Below are positions 60,439 through 64,000 of a DNA stretch of 64,000 nucleotides, in pieces. The DNA is taken from positions 174,000 to 237,999 of the forward strand of contig NZ_JABEYA020000004.1 in NCBI RefSeq assembly GCF_013074385.2, given 5' to 3'. The notes below the pieces were generated by a model. The model did no database searches and was not told the origin of the DNA. It was given only the letters and a program-made list of their open reading frames with translations. Position 1 is the first letter of the stretch. Each line of letters starts with the position of its first letter. The stretch is from Vibrio ostreicida (GTDB taxonomy: Bacteria > Pseudomonadota > Gammaproteobacteria > Enterobacterales > Vibrionaceae). A program made the position numbers and the translations under genes.

Positions 60439-60625
60439 ATCCTGTCAATGGCGCTTTTGGGTGACGCTCAGTTGTCGGTGTCTTTTTTGGTCAGAATGTT
60501 TTAGTATGCTCCCTTGGTTCATTGAGAGGTTCATCTGTATTTGTTCCTAAAAGTGTTCCAAGATGTATATCTACGTTTTTCTATTATTTAACCCACTGTT
60601 ATATAAAGAAAATTTTTAAAATCAA

Positions 60626-60646
60626 GTGTTGCTTAGTGTGCAACAC
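60626..60646 (+). promoter_or_regulatory. thrS translational operator: anticodon-arm-like hairpin
   Basis: A 7-bp stem GTGTTGC/GCAACAC closes a 7-base loop TTAGTGT, the size of a tRNA anticodon arm. In anticodon numbering the loop has U33 and A34-G35-U36, a threonine anticodon with the G35/U36 identity bases. The triplet sits about 30 bases before the thrS start and ends eight bases before the AAGGA site. E. coli ThrRS represses its own mRNA through such a mimic at the same distance (established). Confidence 0.72.
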
Positions 60647-60665
60647 CACTGTGAAGGACAGTTCA

Positions 60666-62594
60666 ATGCCTACTATTACTCTTCCTGACGGCAGTCAACG
60701 TCAATTTGATAACCCAGTTTCGACGCTTGAAGTGGCTCAATCTATTGGTCCGGGCCTTGCGAAAGCGACCCTTGCAGGTCGTGTTGACGGTAACCGTGTG
60801 GATGCCTGTGATCCTATCGAGCAGGACGCAAGTCTTGAAATCATCACCGCTAAAGACGATGTTGACGGTCTGGAAATTGTGCGTCACTCATGTGCTCACT
60901 TGCTGGGACATGCGATCAAGCAGCTCTTTCCCGAAGCAAAAATGGCGATTGGTCCAACCATCGATAGTGGTTTTTATTACGATATCGATCTGGAGCACTC
61001 TCTGACGCAAGACGATCTTGATAAGATCGAAAAGCGCATGAAAGAGTTGGCTAAGACCAAATATCAGGTGATCAAGAAAAAGGTCAGCTGGCAGGAAGCA
61101 CGCGATGTATTTGCCGCGCGTGGAGAAACCTATAAGATTGAAATTCTGGATGAGAATGTGTCGCGCGACGACCGTCCAGGCTTATATCATCATGAAGAAT
61201 ATATCGATATGTGTCGTGGCCCTCACGTCCCACATATGGGTTTTTGTCAGAATTTTACCTTGTTGAATGTGGCCGGTGCTTATTGGCGTGGTAACAGTGA
61301 CAACAAGATGCTGCAACGTATTTACGGTACGGCTTTTCATGACAAAAAGGCGCTCAAAGCGCACCTGACACGTTTAGAAGAAGCGGCGAAGCGTGACCAT
61401 CGTAAGATAGGGAAACAGCTCGACTTGTTCCACATGCAACAAGAAGCGCCGGGTATGGTATTCTGGCACCACAATGGCTGGTCTATTTTCCGTGATCTTG
61501 AGGTGTTTATTCGTGAAAAACTGACGGAGTATCAATATCAAGAAGTGAAAGGTCCTCTGATCATGGACCGTGTATTGTGGGAACGTTCAGGACACTGGGA
61601 CAAATACTCAGACGCCATGTTCACCACCGCATCTGAAAACCGTGACTATGCGCTCAAGCCAATGAACTGCCCAGGGCATGTTCAAATCTTTAATCAAGGC
61701 TTAAAGTCTTATCGTGATTTACCATTGCGTATGGCGGAATTTGGCTCATGTCATCGTAACGAGCCTTCTGGCGCACTTCATGGTATAATGCGCGTTCGTG
61801 GATTTACCCAAGATGATGCACACGTTTTCTGTACGGAAAGTCAAATCCAAGAAGAAGTCACCAACTGTATCAAAATGGTGTACGACACGTATCAAACCTT
61901 TGGTTTCGATAATATTGTTGTTAAACTGTCGACTCGACCTGAAAAGCGTGTTGGTTCGGATGAAATCTGGGATCAGTCAGAAGAGGCATTACAGCAATCT
62001 CTCGAAGCCATGGACATCCAGTACGAACTTCAAGAAGGCGAAGGCGCGTTTTACGGCCCTAAGATTGAATTTACCTTACACGACTGCTTAGATCGCGCTT
62101 GGCAATGCGGTACGGTTCAGTTGGACTTCAATTTACCTGGTCGTCTCGGTGCGACTTACGTTGATGAAAATAATGAACGCCAAGTGCCGGTGATGATTCA
62201 CCGAGCAATTTTGGGGTCACTAGAAAGATTTATCGGTATTCTGATTGAAGAATACTTTGGGTTCTTCCCGACTTGGCTGTCACCGGAACAAGCAGTAATC
62301 ATGAATATTACTGATAAACAGTCCGATTACGCACAGGAAGTTGCCCAAAAACTACAAAAATGTGGAATTAGAGCCAAAGCGGACTTGAGAAATGAGAAGA
62401 TTGGCTTTAAAATCCGCGAACATACTTTGAAGCGTGTACCGTATATGCTTGTTTGTGGCGACCAAGAGATGGAAGCTGGAGAAATAGCAGTACGTACCCG
62501 TAAAGGTAAAGATCTCGGCAAATTTAAATTGGATGACTTTATTTCATATATCCAAGACGAGATCGCTACCCGTAAGCTCAATCTGGAGGAATAA
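60666..62594 (+). CDS. thrS: Threonyl-tRNA synthetase
   Basis: A 642-residue class II synthetase, the same length as in E. coli. It has the N-terminal TGS domain ([11 protein letters not shown]), the editing domain with [16 protein letters not shown], class II motif 2 in [26 protein letters not shown], motif 3 [17 protein letters not shown], zinc ligands in MNCPGH and an anticodon domain. ATG 60666 behind AAGGA matches the family; an upstream frame extension is discounted. It heads thrS-infC-rpmI-rplT and has a tRNA-like hairpin in its leader. Confidence 0.98.
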   Translation: MPTITLPDGSQRQFDNPVSTLEVAQSIGPGLAKATLAGRVDGNRVDACDPIEQDASLEIITAKDDVDGLEIVRHSCAHLLGHAIKQLFPEAKMAIGPTIDSGFYYDIDLEHSLTQDDLDKIEKRMKELAKTKYQVIKKKVSWQEARDVFAARGETYKIEILDENVSRDDRPGLYHHEEYIDMCRGPHVPHMGFCQNFTLLNVAGAYWRGNSDNKMLQRIYGTAFHDKKALKAHLTRLEEAAKRDHRKIGKQLDLFHMQQEAPGMVFWHHNGWSIFRDLEVFIREKLTEYQYQEVKGPLIMDRVLWERSGHWDKYSDAMFTTASENRDYALKPMNCPGHVQIFNQGLKSYRDLPLRMAEFGSCHRNEPSGALHGIMRVRGFTQDDAHVFCTESQIQEEVTNCIKMVYDTYQTFGFDNIVVKLSTRPEKRVGSDEIWDQSEEALQQSLEAMDIQYELQEGEGAFYGPKIEFTLHDCLDRAWQCGTVQLDFNLPGRLGATYVDENNERQVPVMIHRAILGSLERFIGILIEEYFGFFPTWLSPEQAVIMNITDKQSDYAQEVAQKLQKCGIRAKADLRNEKIGFKIREHTLKRVPYMLVCGDQEMEAGEIAVRTRKGKDLGKFKLDDFISYIQDEIATRKLNLEE

Positions 62595-62597
62595 GCT

Positions 62598-63149
62598 ATT
62601 AAAGGCGGAAGACGCGGCCAACAGCCGGTAAAACAAAACCCGCACCGTTTGAACGGTGAAATTCGTGGCGTACGTGAAGTTCGTTTAACTGGTGCTGACG
62701 GTGAATCAGTTGGTGTTGTATCGATTCAGGAAGCAGTCACTGCTGCTGAAGACGCAGGTATGGATCTTGTCGAGATCAGCCCTAACGCGGAGCCACCAGT
62801 CTGTCGTGTGATGGACTACGGTAAATTCCTCTTTGAGAAGAGCAAGTCTGCTAAAGAGCAGAAGAAGAAGCAAAAACAGGTTCAGATTAAGGAAATAAAA
62901 TTCCGTCCTGGAACTGATATTGGAGACTATCAGGTAAAACTACGCAACCTGACGCGTTTCCTTGAAGAAGGCAACAAAGTGAAGGTTACAATTCGCTTCC
63001 GTGGCCGAGAGATGGCACACCAAGACATCGGTGTTGACGTTCTTCATCGTCTGAAAGAAGACACTGTTGAATTAGCAGTAGTGGAATCTTTCCCTAAGAA
63101 GATTGAAGGTCGTCAGATGATCATGGTGCTAGCCCCTAAAAAGAAGTAA
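62598..63149 (+). CDS. infC: Translation initiation factor IF-3, AUU start
   Basis: A 183-residue factor that binds the 30S subunit and checks initiator tRNA pairing. The natural start is ATT at 62598-62600, giving [21 protein letters not shown] as in other gammaproteobacteria, three bases after the thrS stop and behind GGAGGA. The rare AUU start lets IF-3 repress its own translation (established in E. coli). Two domains are joined by a Lys-rich linker ([15 protein letters not shown]). Confidence 0.97.
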   Translation: MKGGRRGQQPVKQNPHRLNGEIRGVREVRLTGADGESVGVVSIQEAVTAAEDAGMDLVEISPNAEPPVCRVMDYGKFLFEKSKSAKEQKKKQKQVQIKEIKFRPGTDIGDYQVKLRNLTRFLEEGNKVKVTIRFRGREMAHQDIGVDVLHRLKEDTVELAVVESFPKKIEGRQMIMVLAPKKK

Positions 63150-63252
63150 TTAACGGCTAACAAGCAATCAAACCCTGCCGTTGAAAGGTGGTAGGGCTTG
63201 GTTCGCCCTAATTACATGTTTATTAAACTACTACAATGCGGAGTTATTCATC

Positions 63253-63447
63253 ATGCCTAAGATGAAAACCAACAAAGGTGCTGCTAAGCGTTTCAAGAAA
63301 ACTGCTGGTGGTATTAAGTTCAAGCACGCTACAAAACGTCACATCTTGACTAAGCGTACTACTAAGAACAAGCGTCAACTACGTCCAAACGCAATCCTTC
63401 CTAAATGTGAAGTGGCTGCTGTTGTTCGTATGTTGCCATACGCTTAA
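63253..63447 (+). CDS. rpmI: 50S ribosomal protein L35
   Basis: A 64-residue basic protein [17 protein letters not shown]...VVRMLPYA, the full L35 length. ATG 63253 is used; the frame extends upstream without support. It follows infC by about 100 bases, the leader in which L20 represses translation in E. coli. Confidence 0.97.
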   Translation: MPKMKTNKGAAKRFKKTAGGIKFKHATKRHILTKRTTKNKRQLRPNAILPKCEVAAVVRMLPYA

Positions 63448-63488
63448 TTCTTTTTAGTTTATTTATCGTTTAGTTTAGGAGAAGCATA

Positions 63489-63842
63489 ATGCCTCGCGTA
63501 AAACGTGGTGTACAAGCTCGTGCACGTCATAAGAAAGTTCTAAAACAAGCTAAAGGTTACTACGGAGCACGTTCACGTGTTTACCGTGTAGCTTTCCAAG
63601 CAGTCACCAAAGCTGGTCAATACGCTTACCGTGACCGTCGCAACAAGAAACGTCAATTCCGTCAACTATGGATTGCACGTATCAATGCGGCATCTCGCCA
63701 GAATGGTCTATCTTACAGCCGTTTAATCAACGGTCTTAAGAAAGCATCTATCGAGATCGACCGTAAGATCCTTGCGGACATCGCGGTATTCGACAAATCT
63801 GCATTTGCAGTGCTTGTTGAAAAAGCGAAAGCTGCTCTTTAA
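63489..63842 (+). CDS. rplT: 50S ribosomal protein L20
   Basis: A 117-residue protein [20 protein letters not shown]...VEKAKAAL, typical L20. It assembles early on 23S rRNA and represses rpmI-rplT translation in E. coli. AGGAG lies upstream of the ATG. Confidence 0.98.
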   Translation: MPRVKRGVQARARHKKVLKQAKGYYGARSRVYRVAFQAVTKAGQYAYRDRRNKKRQFRQLWIARINAASRQNGLSYSRLINGLKKASIEIDRKILADIAVFDKSAFAVLVEKAKAAL

Positions 63843-63940
63843 TTAGCAGTTTAGGATAAAGAAAAGGAGAGCTTAGGCTCTAATGCCGATCAGTTAAGGC
63901 ATTAATCGGCAGATCAATTGAACGATCCTCCCAATATGTA

Positions 63941-63974
63941 AAAATCCGATAGACCCTGTTTATCGGATTTTTTT
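63941..63974 (+). terminator. Terminator of the thrS-infC-rpmI-rplT operon
   Basis: An 11-bp stem AAAATCCGATA/TATCGGATTTT around a nine-base loop, followed by further Ts. About 100 bases after the L20 stop. A GCCGAT/ATCGGC repeat at 63883-63909 lies just before it. Confidence 0.9.
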
Positions 63975-64000
63975 ATGCACGTTTCTCAAGCTCTCGACAT

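Overview
The window is chromosomal DNA from a gammaproteobacterium, almost certainly a member of the Vibrionaceae (Vibrio or a close relative). The evidence is the housekeeping string thrS-infC-rpmI-rplT at the right end, a VxrABC-like (DUF3404 kinase, OmpR-type regulator, DUF2861) operon typical of Vibrio, many chemotaxis and c-di-GMP genes, and several periplasmic solute-binding proteins without transporters. No rRNA, tRNA, phage, insertion sequence or CRISPR array was seen. Genes are densely packed and the sequence reads as ordinary chromosome rather than an island.

Layout. 0-7.7 kb: a light, redox and respiration block. It holds a BLUF blue-light protein directly upstream of a chemoreceptor, an MsrA-type reductase, a cyanide-insensitive bd-type oxidase (cioA-cioB plus a 30-residue DUF2474 protein), a divergent stand-alone NqrB paralogue, a DUF2256 microprotein and an SDR enzyme. 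7.9-15 kb: a solute-binding protein paired with a diguanylate cyclase, then a two-gene RND efflux system. 15-20.6 kb: a vxrABC-like operon ending in a large exported glycosidase. 20.7-24.7 kb: an orphan solute-binding protein, a hybrid histidine kinase and an EEP-family membrane protein. 25-31 kb: a Fur-boxed fagA-fumC operon, YghU-type GST, HAD phosphatase and secreted alpha-amylase. 30.9-35.7 kb: katG with an upstream OxyR-like site, then a detoxification operon (CurA-like reductase plus GST) controlled by a divergently placed pair of TetR operators. 35.9-42.9 kb: an orphan solute-binding protein, a frameshifted GNAT gene after yqfB, a RhlE-like helicase, OsmC, a periplasmic amidohydrolase and a LysR regulator. 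43-48.6 kb: two more orphan solute-binding proteins, an outer-membrane barrel, an exported endonuclease I and an extended pseudouridine synthase. 48.7-51.8 kb: the glutathione-dependent formaldehyde pathway (class III ADH and S-formylglutathione hydrolase) with a divergent LysR. 51.8-60.4 kb: an MFS protein with a long cytosolic tail, a DUF481 protein, a siderophore-interacting protein, LysE/Lrp, a chemoreceptor and a lipoprotein. 60.5-64 kb: thrS with a tRNA-anticodon-like leader hairpin, infC with an AUU start, rpmI, rplT and a terminator.

Common threads are defence against oxidants and electrophiles (msrA, katG, fumC, osmC, curA, GSTs, formaldehyde genes), iron control (two Fur-like sites) and environmental sensing (BLUF, two chemoreceptors, two kinases, one cyclase, five periplasmic binding proteins). 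The items most worth a second look are the BLUF-chemoreceptor tandem, the NqrB paralogue divergent from the cio operon, the binding protein-cyclase pair, the thrS leader hairpin, the MFS C-terminal tail, the homopolymer frameshift in the GNAT gene and an unexplained hairpin-rich interval at 37.7-37.95 kb. All family calls were made by reading the sequence; no database search was run.
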